64,000 nt of DNA from Nonomuraea roseoviolacea subsp. carminata (GCF_024172185.1 NZ_JAMZEC010000001.1:7477001-7541000), one strand, 5' to 3'; positions 25,117 to 33,369 are shown, numbered from the stretch's first letter. Notes: generated by a model from the sequence alone, not told the origin. A program made the numbers and translations.

Positions 25117-26396
25117 CTTATCCCACCAGCTTGGACGTGGAGAGGATCAGGAAGGACTTCCCGGTTCTCTCCCGCGAGCTGCCCGGCGGGCGCCCGCTCG
25201 TCTACCTCGACTCGGGCAACTCCTCGCAGAAGCCCACGCCGGTCGTCGAGACGGTGCGCGAGCACCTGGCGATGCACTACAGCAACGTCGGGCGCGCCAT
25301 GCACGCGCTCGGCGCCGAGTCCACCGAGGCGTACGAGAGCGCGCGTGACAAGGTGGCCGCCTTCATCGGCGCGCCCTCCCGCGACGAGGTGATCTTCACC
25401 AAGAACGCCTCCGAGGCGCTCAACCTGGTGGCCCACGCCTTCGGCCCCCACCTGTGGGGCTCCTCCGGCGAGGGCGCCGACCCGCGCTTCGCGCTCGGCC
25501 CCGGCGACGAGATCGTCATCTCCGAGATGGAGCACCACTCCAACATCGTGCCGTGGCAGCTGCTCGTCCAGCGCACCGGCGCGACCCTGAAGTGGTTCGG
25601 CGTCACCGAGGAGGGCCGGCTCGACCTGTCCAACCTGGACGAGCTGGTCACCGAGCGCACCAAGATCGTCTCGATCGCCCACCAGTCCAACGTGCTCGGC
25701 ACCGTCAACCCGGTCGCCGACGTGCTGCGGCGCGCCCGCGAGGTGGGCGCCCTGGTGATGCTCGACGCCTCCCAGTCCGTCCCGCACCACCCGGTCGACA
25801 TGGCGGGGCTGGGCGTCGACTTCGTGGCCTTCACCGGCCACAAGATGCTCGGCCCGTCCGGCATCGGCGTGCTGTGGGGGAGGGGCGAGCTGCTCGACGC
25901 CATGCCCCCGTTCCTGGGCGGCGGCGAGATGATCGAGGCGGTCTGGATGGACCACTCGACGTACGCGCCGATCCCGCACAAGTTCGAGGCGGGCACGCCG
26001 CCGATCGTCGAGGCCATCGGTCTCGGCGCGGCCGTCGACTACCTCCAGGGCATCGGCATGGACGCGATCGAGGCGCACGAGCGCGAGCTCACGGCGTACG
26101 CGCTGGAGGCCCTGCGCGAGGTGCCGACGCTGCGGCTCATCGGGCCCGACACCCTGGACCGGCGCGGCGCGACCCTGTCGTTCACGCTGGAGGGCATCCA
26201 CCCGCACGACGTGGGGCAGATCCTCGACGACAGCTTCGGCATCGCCGTGCGGGTCGGCCACCACTGCGCGCGCCCGCTGCACCTCAGGTTCGGAATACCG
26301 GCGACCACGCGGGCGTCGTTCTACCTGTACAACACCACGGGCGAGATCGACGCCCTGGTGCGCGGCCTCCACCACGTTCAGAAGGTGTTCGCATAG
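25113..26396 (+). CDS. sufS: Cysteine desulfurase SufS
   Basis: 427-residue PLP enzyme of the SufS class that moves sulfur from cysteine to SufU. The PLP lysine is K244 in FTGHKMLGP and the sulfur-accepting cysteine is C385 in RVGHHCARP, in the short loop typical of type II desulfurases. EMEHHSNIVPWQ binds the cofactor. A 12-residue glycine/acid-rich insertion (about 117-128) separates two core strands. Begins in an ATGA overlap with sufC. Confidence 0.97.
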   Translation: MTYPTSLDVERIRKDFPVLSRELPGGRPLVYLDSGNSSQKPTPVVETVREHLAMHYSNVGRAMHALGAESTEAYESARDKVAAFIGAPSRDEVIFTKNASEALNLVAHAFGPHLWGSSGEGADPRFALGPGDEIVISEMEHHSNIVPWQLLVQRTGATLKWFGVTEEGRLDLSNLDELVTERTKIVSIAHQSNVLGTVNPVADVLRRAREVGALVMLDASQSVPHHPVDMAGLGVDFVAFTGHKMLGPSGIGVLWGRGELLDAMPPFLGGGEMIEAVWMDHSTYAPIPHKFEAGTPPIVEAIGLGAAVDYLQGIGMDAIEAHERELTAYALEALREVPTLRLIGPDTLDRRGATLSFTLEGIHPHDVGQILDDSFGIAVRVGHHCARPLHLRFGIPATTRASFYLYNTTGEIDALVRGLHHVQKVFA

Positions 26397-26398
26397 CC

Positions 26399-26839
26399 AT
26401 GATCGGCGAGTCGATGTACCAGGAGCTGATCCTGGAGCACTACAAGCACCCGCAGGGGCGGGGGCTGCGCGAGCCGTACGACGCCGAGGTCCACCACGTG
26501 AACCCGACGTGCGGCGACGAGATCACGCTTCGGGTCAAGGTCGGCGACGCCGGCCGGATCGAGGACGTCTCCTACGACGGCCAGGGCTGCTCCATCAGCC
26601 AGGCCGCCGCCTCGGTCCTGCACGAGCTGACCGCGGGCTCCACGGTGGAGGAGACGCTGTCGGTCGTCGACGAGTTCACCCGGCTCATGCAGGGCAGGGG
26701 ACAGGTGGAGGCCGACGAGGACGTCCTCGGCGACGCCGTGGCGTTCGCCGGGGTGGCCAAGTTCCCGGCCAGGGTCAAGTGCGCGCTGCTGTCCTGGATG
26801 GCCTACAAGGACGCTGTAGTGAGGAGTGCCAGCAGATGA
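26399..26839 (+). CDS. sufU: Zinc-dependent sulfurtransferase SufU
   Basis: 146 residues. The zinc and sulfur ligands C38, D40 (NPTCGDE), C64 (GQGCSIS) and C128 (RVKCALLSW) match SufU, which takes persulfide sulfur from SufS. ATG 26399 lies 2 bases after the sufS stop; ATG 26414 (MYQELILEHYKHP) is a possible alternative, since the conserved part begins there. The gene ends in an ATGA overlap with sufT. Confidence 0.95.
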   Translation: MIGESMYQELILEHYKHPQGRGLREPYDAEVHHVNPTCGDEITLRVKVGDAGRIEDVSYDGQGCSISQAAASVLHELTAGSTVEETLSVVDEFTRLMQGRGQVEADEDVLGDAVAFAGVAKFPARVKCALLSWMAYKDAVVRSASR

Positions 26840-27195
26840 GCAAGCCGGTGGAGACGCCGACCTCGTTCGACGGTGAGACCACCGTCGAGGAGGTCATGGA
26901 GGCGCTCAAGGACGTCGTCGACCCGGAGCTCGGCATCAACGTCGTCGATCTCGGCCTGGTCTACGGCCTCAACCTCGACCCCGCCGAGGGCGGCCGGCCC
27001 GTGGCCACCATCGACATGACGCTCACCAGCGCCGCCTGCCCGCTCACGGACGTGATCGAGGATCAGGCGCACTCCGCGCTCGATGGTATGGTCTCCGATG
27101 TGAAGATCAACTGGGTCTGGCTCCCGCCGTGGGGTCCCGACAAGATCACCGACGAGGGCCGTGAGCAGCTCCGTATGCTAGGCTTCAACGTCTGA
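26836..27195 (+). CDS. sufT: SufT/DUF59-family Fe-S maturation factor
   Basis: 119-residue MIP18 (DUF59) protein with the core VVDPELGINVVDLGLVY and the conserved cysteine in MTLTSAACPLTD. DUF59 proteins help deliver clusters to targets and are the usual last gene of actinobacterial suf operons. GAGGAG lies 9 bases upstream, and ATGA overlaps sufU. A strong hairpin follows 82 bases downstream. Confidence 0.93.
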   Translation: MSKPVETPTSFDGETTVEEVMEALKDVVDPELGINVVDLGLVYGLNLDPAEGGRPVATIDMTLTSAACPLTDVIEDQAHSALDGMVSDVKINWVWLPPWGPDKITDEGREQLRMLGFNV

Positions 27196-27276
27196 TCTCC
27201 TGACCTTCAGCAGCATCAGCCTCCAGCGGGACGCTCCGAGCGGATCGTCTCGTGCATAGCTTCATCGTGAGCAGTA

Positions 27277-27300
27277 CGGCCGGCACCCCGGTGCCGGCCG
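27277..27300 (+). terminator. Hairpin terminator of the suf operon
   Basis: CGGCCGGCACC (27277-27287) and GGTGCCGGCCG (27290-27300) are perfect complements separated by CC. They form a very stable stem without a U-tract, which is common for actinobacterial terminators. Confidence 0.7.
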
Positions 27301-27555
27301 CGTCTGTGCCTCGGTCCGAGATCCGGACCGGGCGGGGAATACCCCAGGTCCTCCCCGCGTTGGCACCACGTGCACCTGGCGCACCTTCACGTGCGTCTCG
27401 CCGCCTGCGGCCGGCAACCGGGTGCGCGTAGACGGCCCGACGACATGCCGGTGAGCACACCGGTCCGGGCCAGTCCCCACCCCAGCGGGTGCCGATCACC
27501 CGCGCCTGGCAACGAGTGCGGCATGGCGCCGCACGTTCTGGCTCGTCCTTTCGCA

Positions 27556-27573
27556 GAAGTGACGCGCCACTTC
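27556..27573 (+). promoter_or_regulatory. Hairpin in the helicase leader
   Basis: GAAGTG (27556-27561) and CACTTC (27568-27573) form a 6-bp stem with a 6-base loop, followed six bases later by AAAGG, the likely Shine-Dalgarno of the helicase GTG at 27594. A role in temperature- or helicase-dependent control of translation is only a guess. Confidence 0.35.
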
Positions 27574-27593
27574 GACTGAAAGGCACGACGTTC

Positions 27594-29543
27594 GTGACCA
27601 TGCTTGACGCTGTCCTGCCCGAGCTCGCCCCCGAGCAGGGTCTGCCCACGCTCGCCCCCGAGCCGGGCCCGTCCGGATTCGAGCTGCTGGGCCTGCCCAA
27701 GCCGCTCGTGGCCGGCCTGGCCCGCCAGGGCATCGACAGCCCCTTCCCCATCCAGAGCGCCACCATCCCCGACGTGCTGACCGGCGCCGACGTCCTCGGC
27801 CGCGGCCAGACCGGCTCCGGCAAGACGCTCGCCTTCGGCCTGCCCACCATGGCCCGCATCGCCGGCGTCAAGCCCGCCCCGGGCCGCCCCCGCGCGATGG
27901 TCCTCGTCCCGACCCGCGAGCTGGCCCTCCAGGTGCACGACGCGCTGGAGCCGCTCGGCCGCGGCCTCGGCCTGCGCATGAAGGTCGTCGTCGGCGGCAT
28001 GTCCATGGGCAAGCAGATCGAGGCCCTGCGGCGCGGCGTCGACGTCGTCATCGCCACGCCCGGCCGGCTCGGCGACCTCATCCGCCAGGGTGAGTGCTCG
28101 CTGGCCGACATCGAGGTGAGCGTCCTCGACGAGGCCGACCACATGTGCGACCTCGGCTTCTTCCCCGTCGTCACCGAGCTGCTCGCGCAGACCCCGGCCG
28201 GCGGGCAGCGGCTGCTGTTCTCCGCCACGCTCGACGGCGACGTCGACAAGCTGGTCCAGCGCTTCCTCAAGGACCCGATCACCCACTCCGTCGCCCCCGC
28301 GACCTCCCCGGTCGACACGATGGAGCACCACGTCATGCAGGTCACGCGCGACGACAAGTTCGACGTCACCGCGGAGATCGCCAACCGCGAGGGCCGCACG
28401 ATCATCTTCGTCCGCACCCAGCACGGCGTGGACCGGCTGTGCAAGCAGCTGGCCCGGGTCGGCGTCAAGGCGGGCGGTCTGCACGGCGGCAAGCGCCAGA
28501 ACCAGCGCACCCGCATCCTCGCCGAGTTCCGCGAGGGCTCGGTCAACGTGCTCGTCTGCACCGACGTGGCGGCCCGCGGCATCCACGTCGACAACATCAG
28601 CCTGGTGCTGCACGTCGACCCGCCGCAGGACCACAAGAGCTACCTGCACCGCGGCGGCCGCACGGCCCGCGCGGGCGAGAAGGGCACCGTGGTCACGCTC
28701 GTGCTGCCCAACGAGCGCCGCTCCACCGACCAGCTCACCCGCCGGGCGGGCATCCACCCGTTCCGCCTCAAGGCCACCCCGGGTCACCCGCGGGTCGCCG
28801 AGGTGACGGGCGCCCGCGTCCCGAGCGGCGAGGCCATCCCCGTGTGGGAGCCCGACGTGCGCAAGCCGCTGCGGCCGCGCCGCGAGCACGGTCACGGCGG
28901 CGGGCACGGCGAGCGCCGTGGCCGGCGTGGTCGCCGCGACTTCGGGCGTGACGCCGAGGGCGACCGCCGCCCCCGCCGCCACGACGGCGGCGAGCAGGAG
29001 GCGGGCTCGCGCGAGCCGCGCACGTTCGGCGAGGATCGCGGTGAGCGCGGCTTCCGCCGTGACGACCGCGCCCCGCGCGGCGGCGGCTTCCGCTCGGACG
29101 AGCGTCCGTTCCGCTCCGGCGACCGCGGCCCGCGCGGTGGCGGCTTCCGTTCCGACGACCGTCCGGCCCGTGACGGCTACCGCTCGGACGACCGCCCGGC
29201 TCGTGACGGCGGTTTCCGCTCCGACGAGCGTCCGTTCCGTTCCGAGGACCGGCCGTTCCGCGGGGACGACCGCGGCCCGCGCGGCGGCGGTTTCCGCTCC
29301 GAGGGCCGTGGCCCGCGTGACGGCGGTTTCCGCGCCGACGACCGCGGCCCCCGTGGTGGCGGCTTCCGCGCCGACGACCGCGGCACGCGCGGCGGCGACC
29401 GCGGCCGGCCGTTCTCGGCCGACCGTGAGCGCGGCTTCCGCGGCGACGACCGTCCGCGCGACGGCCACCGCACCGGCGGCCACCGCGACGACCGCGGCGC
29501 GCGCGGCGGCTACCGCTCGGAAGGTCGCCGCTTCGGCCGCTGA
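27594..29543 (+). CDS. DEAD-box RNA helicase with arginine/glycine-rich tail
   Basis: 649 residues. Helicase motifs in order: PIQSATIPD (Q motif), GQTGSGKT (I), PTRELALQ (Ia), TPGRLGDL (Ib), LDEADHMCDLGF (II), FSATLDGDV (III), FVRTQHGVD (IV), TDVAARGIHVDN (V) and HRGGRTARAG (VI). The last 190 residues or so consist of imperfect repeats around DDRGPRGGGFRS, an RGG-like RNA-binding tail. It probably remodels structured RNA or ribosome precursors. GTG 27594 is preferred over ATG 27600 because AAAGG lies 10 bases before it. A perfect 15-bp hairpin follows the gene. Confidence 0.93.
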   Translation: MTMLDAVLPELAPEQGLPTLAPEPGPSGFELLGLPKPLVAGLARQGIDSPFPIQSATIPDVLTGADVLGRGQTGSGKTLAFGLPTMARIAGVKPAPGRPRAMVLVPTRELALQVHDALEPLGRGLGLRMKVVVGGMSMGKQIEALRRGVDVVIATPGRLGDLIRQGECSLADIEVSVLDEADHMCDLGFFPVVTELLAQTPAGGQRLLFSATLDGDVDKLVQRFLKDPITHSVAPATSPVDTMEHHVMQVTRDDKFDVTAEIANREGRTIIFVRTQHGVDRLCKQLARVGVKAGGLHGGKRQNQRTRILAEFREGSVNVLVCTDVAARGIHVDNISLVLHVDPPQDHKSYLHRGGRTARAGEKGTVVTLVLPNERRSTDQLTRRAGIHPFRLKATPGHPRVAEVTGARVPSGEAIPVWEPDVRKPLRPRREHGHGGGHGERRGRRGRRDFGRDAEGDRRPRRHDGGEQEAGSREPRTFGEDRGERGFRRDDRAPRGGGFRSDERPFRSGDRGPRGGGFRSDDRPARDGYRSDDRPARDGGFRSDERPFRSEDRPFRGDDRGPRGGGFRSEGRGPRDGGFRADDRGPRGGGFRADDRGTRGGDRGRPFSADRERGFRGDDRPRDGHRTGGHRDDRGARGGYRSEGRRFGR

Positions 29544-29559
29544 CCAGCGACACCTTCGA

Positions 29560-29601
29560 CGGCCCGCCGTACCCCTCGCAGAGGACGGGTACGGCGGGCC
29601 G
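29560..29601 (+). terminator. Helicase terminator hairpin
   Basis: Perfect 15-bp complementary arms at 29560-29574 and 29587-29601 (CGGCCCGCCGTACCC and its complement) with a 12-base loop, starting 17 bases after the helicase stop. There is no U-tract. Confidence 0.8.
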
Positions 29602-29698
29602 CGCCGTTCCCGGGGAAGGCGCCATGGGCGACCCCGCTCATCGCGCGCCGGAACGCCCGGTGCGATGGCGAGGCCGAGCACGAGAGCGTCCGGGGCGG

Positions 29699-29800
29699 TC
29701 AGCCCTTGAGGCCGCTGAGCGCGATGCCGCGGGGTGAAGTACCTCTGGAAGACGAGGAAGAACGCGATCGTCGGTACCGACGCCAGCAGTCCGCGGTGTC
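29699..29800 (-). pseudogene. Remnant of a sugar ABC transporter permease (MalG type), C-terminal end
   Basis: Reading the minus strand from about 29795 gives LLASVPTIAFFLVFQRYFT; after one extra C in a run of four Cs (29729-29732) the frame moves and gives RGIALSGLKG and a stop at 29699-29701. Together these are the very conserved last 30 residues of a carbohydrate ABC permease of the MalG/LplC type. Upstream of it nothing recognisable of the other 250 residues remains. The LacI gene on the same strand 0.7 kb upstream would be the former regulator. An assembly or sequencing error could explain the frame change but not the missing body. Confidence 0.65.
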
Positions 29801-30432
29801 CAGGCGCGTGCTTTCGGCGGCCTCAGTCCCCTGGCCCGCCTCGTCTTCCTTCGAAGCAGATGCAGGCGCCCAGGTCTGCCGCGGCGGCTTGCGGCCGGCC
29901 ACACTGTACCTGCACCGACCGGCCGTGTCGTCGCAACAGCTTGCTGACGCCCTCGATGATGTAGCCGACGTGAAACGGCTCGGCGCGCCCCGGAACGCGA
30001 CGAGCAGGCCATTGCCACCTGGAAGGCCGAGATTTCTGCGCGGCGGGCGTGTACCCGCCCCTTTGCCCCTGCCGCATCCCCTCCGGGCGCGGCGGGACGA
30101 AGCCGGCCACGACGAACACGGTGCCGATGTCGAGCGTTTGCCGCTGGTGGCGCGGGCGGCGCTCAGGAGCGCCACCAGGACTGTGCCGCAGACCGCCGTC
30201 GTTCGTCGCATGGGGGCCGTCCGATCTGCGGGTCGGATGGGCGTCCGGTTCCGCTGGCGGAGGCATGCGGGATACGGGGCATCCCGTGGACCGGCGCCCG
30301 ATTTCACAGGCATGGGGATCGCGCTACTTAATCGGGTAAGTTCACCTAGGCGGTGATCGAAGGAGCGGGCCGTCTCCGCTGCCGTTCCTTGCGCCCGGGG
30401 CCGCGCGGTGTGACGGCCGTCCATGCAGCGGT
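29801..30432. other. Decayed region without intact genes
   Basis: About 630 bases between the permease remnant and lacI. GC is lower and patchier than in neighbouring genes, and no frame on either strand shows a recognisable protein over its length. On the minus strand an ATG at 30210 opens MRRTTAVCGTVLVALLSAA, which resembles an export signal of a sugar-binding lipoprotein, before the frame becomes meaningless. A palindrome, ACTTA-ATCGGG-TAAGT, lies at 30326-30341. It is best seen as the wreck of a sugar-uptake operon. Confidence 0.5.
30326..30341. promoter_or_regulatory. Palindrome upstream of the decayed sugar operon
   Basis: ACTTA (30326-30330), ATCGGG, TAAGT (30337-30341) make a 16-bp inverted repeat in AT-rich sequence, about 115 bases before the signal-peptide-like ATG of the decayed operon. 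It may be a leftover operator of the adjacent LacI protein or of another factor. Confidence 0.35.
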
Positions 30433-31446
30433 TCAGGGAGGCGGGGCGGTGCTCCCGCGGGGACGCAGCCGGGCCGCCGCGTCCTCCACGCCGGTGACCT
30501 GCTCGCCCGCCGCCATCCGCAGCAGGAGCTGCGCCGCCCGCGCCCCCGAGGCCGGGATGTCGCGGGCCGTCGTCGTGAGCGGCGGCCGCACCACCTGGCA
30601 GAGCGGCGAGTCGTCCCAGGCCACGACGGACAGCCCGGCCGGCACCCGCAGGCCCATCTCCTGGGCCACCGACAGGCCGGCCAGGGCCGTGACGTCGTTG
30701 TCGTAGACGATCGCCGTGGGCCGCGAGCGCGAGCTGAGCAGCCGCCGGGTCGCCCGGGCGCCCTGCTCGCCGGTGTGGTCGGTGTGCGCGGCCGGCGCCT
30801 CCTCCAGCCCGAGCGCGGCCAGCGACTCCACGAACGCCGCGTCCCTGATCGCGGTGTGCGCCAGGGCGGCCGGGCCCGCCACCCGCGCGACGCGCCGATG
30901 GCCGAGCGCCGCGAGGTGCTCCAGCACCTCGCGCATGGCGGCCGCCTCGTCGGACCACACCGCGGGCAGCGAACCCGCGGCCGACGGGTGGCCGATCACC
31001 ACCGCCGGCATGCCCAGCTTCTCCATCACCGGCACGCGCGGGTCGTTCGTGTGCAGGTCGACCAGGATCACGCCGTCCACGCGCCCCTCGCCCCACCAGC
31101 GGCGGTACACGGCGATCTCGTCCTCGTGCCCGGCGGCCACCTGCAGCATGAGCGCGTACGAGCGCGCCGCCAGCTCGCCCTCGATGCCGCTGATCAGCTC
31201 CATGAAGAACGGCTCGACGCCGAGGAAGCGCGCCGGACGGCACACGACCAGCCCGATCGCGCCCGCGCCGGCGCCGCTCAGCAGGCGCGCGGCCAGATTC
31301 GGGCGCCAGCCGATCTCCTGGGCGATCGCGTGGATGCGCGCCCTCGTCTCCTCCGACACGCCCGGCCGGCCGTTCAGGGCGTAGGACACCGCGCCCTTGG
31401 AGACGCCCGCGCGCCGGGCGATGTCGGCGATCGTCGGCCTCTTCAC
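30433..31446 (-). CDS. LacI-family transcriptional regulator
   Basis: 337 residues. The LacI headpiece is VKRPTIADIARRAGVSKGAVSYALNGRPGVSEETRARI, with the hinge helix around AARLLSGAGAGAIGLVV, then a periplasmic-binding-protein-like ligand domain (FFMELISGIEGELAARSY ... VVAWDDSPLCQVVRPPLTT). GTG 31446 has GGAGG 7 bases upstream and begins exactly at the conserved headpiece, so it is chosen over an ATG 27 bases earlier. Its target operon is probably the decayed sugar transporter downstream. Three CCGG-centred candidate operators lie upstream. Confidence 0.9.
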   Translation of the reverse strand: MKRPTIADIARRAGVSKGAVSYALNGRPGVSEETRARIHAIAQEIGWRPNLAARLLSGAGAGAIGLVVCRPARFLGVEPFFMELISGIEGELAARSYALMLQVAAGHEDEIAVYRRWWGEGRVDGVILVDLHTNDPRVPVMEKLGMPAVVIGHPSAAGSLPAVWSDEAAAMREVLEHLAALGHRRVARVAGPAALAHTAIRDAAFVESLAALGLEEAPAAHTDHTGEQGARATRRLLSSRSRPTAIVYDNDVTALAGLSVAQEMGLRVPAGLSVVAWDDSPLCQVVRPPLTTTARDIPASGARAAQLLLRMAAGEQVTGVEDAAARLRPRGSTAPPP

Positions 31447-31472
31447 GCGGCACCTCCGCCAGGAGAGTTTCA

Positions 31473-31608
31473 CTGAACCGGATCAGCGGGACCGGAGGCT
31501 GTCCGTGGTCAAGTGCTTATCCGGTTCATCGCGACGGGCCCGGACCCCGGCCGCCTCCGGCAGGGACCTCGCCCGGTTGTCCCGCTGATCCGGAAGACGT
31601 TTCCGGAT
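31473..31608. promoter_or_regulatory. Array of CCGG-centred operator-like palindromes before lacI
   Basis: Site A CTGAACCGGATCAG (31473-31486), site B CTTATCCGGTTCAT (31516-31529) and site C, where ATCCGGAA and TTCCGGAT (31588-31595, 31601-31608) flank GACGT, share the core ATCCGG or its complement. In addition CCGGATCAGCGGGAC (31478-31492) is repeated in perfect inverted form at 31579-31593, giving a 15-bp pair of arms 86 bases apart. LacI-family operators are CG-centred palindromes, so autoregulation with looping is plausible. Confidence 0.55.
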
Positions 31609-31713
31609 TATCGGCTACCGGGAGCGGGGCAGCCGGGCGAACGATTCGAAACCAGTATGAAAGCAGGAGCGGCGTAACCATCTCCTCCGGCACGCGCGCG
31701 GACCGACGTACGA

Positions 31714-31730
31714 CGGACAAGGTTTGTCCG
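31714..31730. promoter_or_regulatory. Palindrome upstream of hisE
   Basis: CGGACAA-GGT-TTGTCCG is a perfect 7+3+7 inverted repeat located 93 bases before the hisE start and 53 bases before its candidate -10. It has the size of a repressor site; no regulator can be named. Confidence 0.4.
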
Positions 31731-31822
31731 GTGTTGTCGTCTCGGGTTCCGGACACGGGGCGTGCGACCCATGCGGGCCGACTAGGCTTGTCATGCACGT
31801 CAGCCGACCGACGAGAGAGACC

Positions 31823-32086
31823 ATGAAGACCTTCGAAGAGCTGTTCGCCGAGCTGTCCGAGAAGGCGCGCACCCGGCCCGCGGGGTCGGGCACCGTGGCC
31901 GCGCTCGACGCCGGCGTCCATGCCATCGGCAAGAAGGTCGTCGAGGAGGCCGCCGAGAGCTGGATGGCCGCCGAGCACGAGTCCGCCGACCGGGCCGCCG
32001 AGGAGATCTCCCAGCTCCTCTACCACGTGCAGGTTCTCATGCTCGCCAAGGGCATCGGGCTGGACGAGGTCTACAAGCATCTCTAG
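31823..32086 (+). CDS. hisE: Phosphoribosyl-ATP diphosphatase
   Basis: 87-residue all-helical enzyme that hydrolyses phosphoribosyl-ATP to phosphoribosyl-AMP, the second step of histidine synthesis. The MazG-like metal-binding motif KKVVEEAAESWMAA with the second acidic pair in RAAEEISQLLYH is complete. ATG 31823 with GAGAGAGA upstream fits the usual length; the upstream in-frame ATG 31793 is less likely. hisG follows 64 bases later, the usual actinobacterial pair. Confidence 0.94.
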   Translation: MKTFEELFAELSEKARTRPAGSGTVAALDAGVHAIGKKVVEEAAESWMAAEHESADRAAEEISQLLYHVQVLMLAKGIGLDEVYKHL

Positions 32087-32150
32087 GGCGCCCCGCGCCC
32101 GCCTCGCCCGCCCACGCCCGCACCGCGAGACACGGAGAGACCACACCGAC

Positions 32151-32996
32151 ATGATCCGCCTAGCCGTACCCAACAAGGGCGCGCTCAGCGAAGCCGCCCA
32201 AGCCATGCTCAAGGAGGCCGGCTACCGGCCCCGCCGCGACAGCAAGGAGCTGTTCGTCCTCGACGAGGACAACGGCTGCGAGCTGTTCTTCCTGCGCCCC
32301 CGTGACATCGCCGTCTACGTCGGCGAGGGCACCCTCGACGCCGGCATCACCGGCCGCGACATGCTCGTCGACTCCGGCGCGCCGGTCGAGGAGATCATGC
32401 CGCTCGGCTTCGGCGACTCCACCTTCCGCCTGGCGGCCAGGTCCGGCACGTTCGCCTCGGTCAAGGACCTCGACGGCATGCGCGTGGCCACCTCCTACGC
32501 CGGCCTGCTCGGCAAGTACCTGTCCGACGCGGGCGTCGACGCGCGCGTCATCAAGCTCGACGGCGCGGTGGAGACCGCCATCCGGCTCGGCGTGGCCGAC
32601 GCCATCGCCGACGTCGTCGAGACCGGCACGACGCTGCGCAACGTCGGGCTGGAGGTGTTCGGCGAGCCGATCATGCGCTCGGAGGGCGTGCTGATCAGGC
32701 GGCAGAGCGCTCCCGAGCAGCCGGGCGTCCAGCAGCTCGTGCGCCGCTTCCAGGGCGTCGTCCACGCGCGCGACTTCGTGATGATGGACTACGACATCCG
32801 CGCCGAGCGCATCGAGGAGGCCATCGCGCTGACCCCGGGCATGGAGGGGCCGACGGTCTCGCCGCTGCACCGCGAGGGCTGGGTCGCGGTGCGCGCCATG
32901 GTCCGCCGCAAGGGGCACCAGCAGGTGATGGACCAGCTCTGGGACATCGGCGCCCGCGCCATCCTGGTCACCGACATCTACGCCTGCCGCCTCTGA
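32151..32996 (+). CDS. hisG: ATP phosphoribosyltransferase, long form
   Basis: 281 residues, the long HisG form with a C-terminal ACT-like domain that binds histidine for feedback control. LAVPNKGALSEAAQAML, GITGRDMLVDSG and DAIADVVETGTTLRNVGL (phosphoribosyl diphosphate site) are present. It catalyses the first and regulated step of histidine synthesis. GAGAGA lies upstream of the ATG. A strong hairpin follows 36 bases after the stop. Confidence 0.96.
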   Translation: MIRLAVPNKGALSEAAQAMLKEAGYRPRRDSKELFVLDEDNGCELFFLRPRDIAVYVGEGTLDAGITGRDMLVDSGAPVEEIMPLGFGDSTFRLAARSGTFASVKDLDGMRVATSYAGLLGKYLSDAGVDARVIKLDGAVETAIRLGVADAIADVVETGTTLRNVGLEVFGEPIMRSEGVLIRRQSAPEQPGVQQLVRRFQGVVHARDFVMMDYDIRAERIEEAIALTPGMEGPTVSPLHREGWVAVRAMVRRKGHQQVMDQLWDIGARAILVTDIYACRL

Positions 32997-33031
32997 CCCC
33001 TCGCCCCGAGACCCTCCTCCTGCGGGGACTC

Positions 33032-33058
33032 GCCCCGAGGGCCGCCCGCCCTCGGGGC
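33032..33058 (+). terminator. hisG terminator hairpin
   Basis: GCCCCGAGGGC (33032-33042) and GCCCTCGGGGC (33048-33058) form a perfect 11-bp stem with loop CGCCC. No U-tract follows. Confidence 0.75.
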
Positions 33059-33135
33059 CTGCTCTGACCGACCGCGCCGGTCGCCCGGCTTCCGGGCTTC
33101 CGGGGGCGCTCCGACCCTCCGCTCCTAGAGCCGCC

Positions 33136-33165
33136 CGCCTGGGAGGCGCCCGCCTGGGAGGCGCC
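33136..33165. repeat. 15-bp tandem duplication with internal dyad
   Basis: CGCCTGGGAGGCGCC occurs twice without spacer at 33136-33150 and 33151-33165. Each unit contains GCCT-GGG-AGGC, so two small hairpins, or one longer one across both, can form. Confidence 0.75.
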
Positions 33166-33369
33166 CTCTCGGCGCCCCGGTTCCGGATTCGGTGCGCGCT
33201 GTCCGGCCTGGGGGGACCACCGGGGCTCGGGAGGGGACTTCTCCGACATCCTGGGGGCGCGGGCTCTGGAGACGGATGCCTCGGTCGCGGCTCCCCGGCG
33301 CCCGCGGGCGCGGCCTGGCTCCCGTGAGCGGGGGTCTGGTCACACTGGGACGCGATGCACGGCCTCCGG

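Larger units (their letters stand above)
27196..27593 (+). other. Intergenic region between suf operon and RNA helicase
   Basis: 398 bases without a convincing gene. It holds the suf-operon hairpin at 27277-27300, then about 290 bases that must contain the promoter and leader of the helicase. CACGTGCACC and TCACGTGCGT near 27370-27395 repeat the core ACGTG about 22 bases apart. A further hairpin (27556-27573) stands just before the ribosome-binding site. No clear -10/-35 pair was found. Confidence 0.6.
31447..31822. promoter_or_regulatory. Divergent lacI/hisE intergenic region
   Basis: 376 bases carrying an array of inverted repeats (31473-31608) close to lacI and a separate palindrome (31714-31730) nearer hisE. 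TAGGCT at 31783-31788 is a candidate -10 for hisE, with no good -35. An ATG at 31793 is in frame with hisE and would add 10 residues. No gene is seen here. Confidence 0.5.

Noticed and set aside
29706..30356. A 216-codon plus-strand ORF across the decayed region
   Set aside because: The translation has no recognisable motif and runs antisense to the permease remnant. Codon composition is unlike neighbouring genes.
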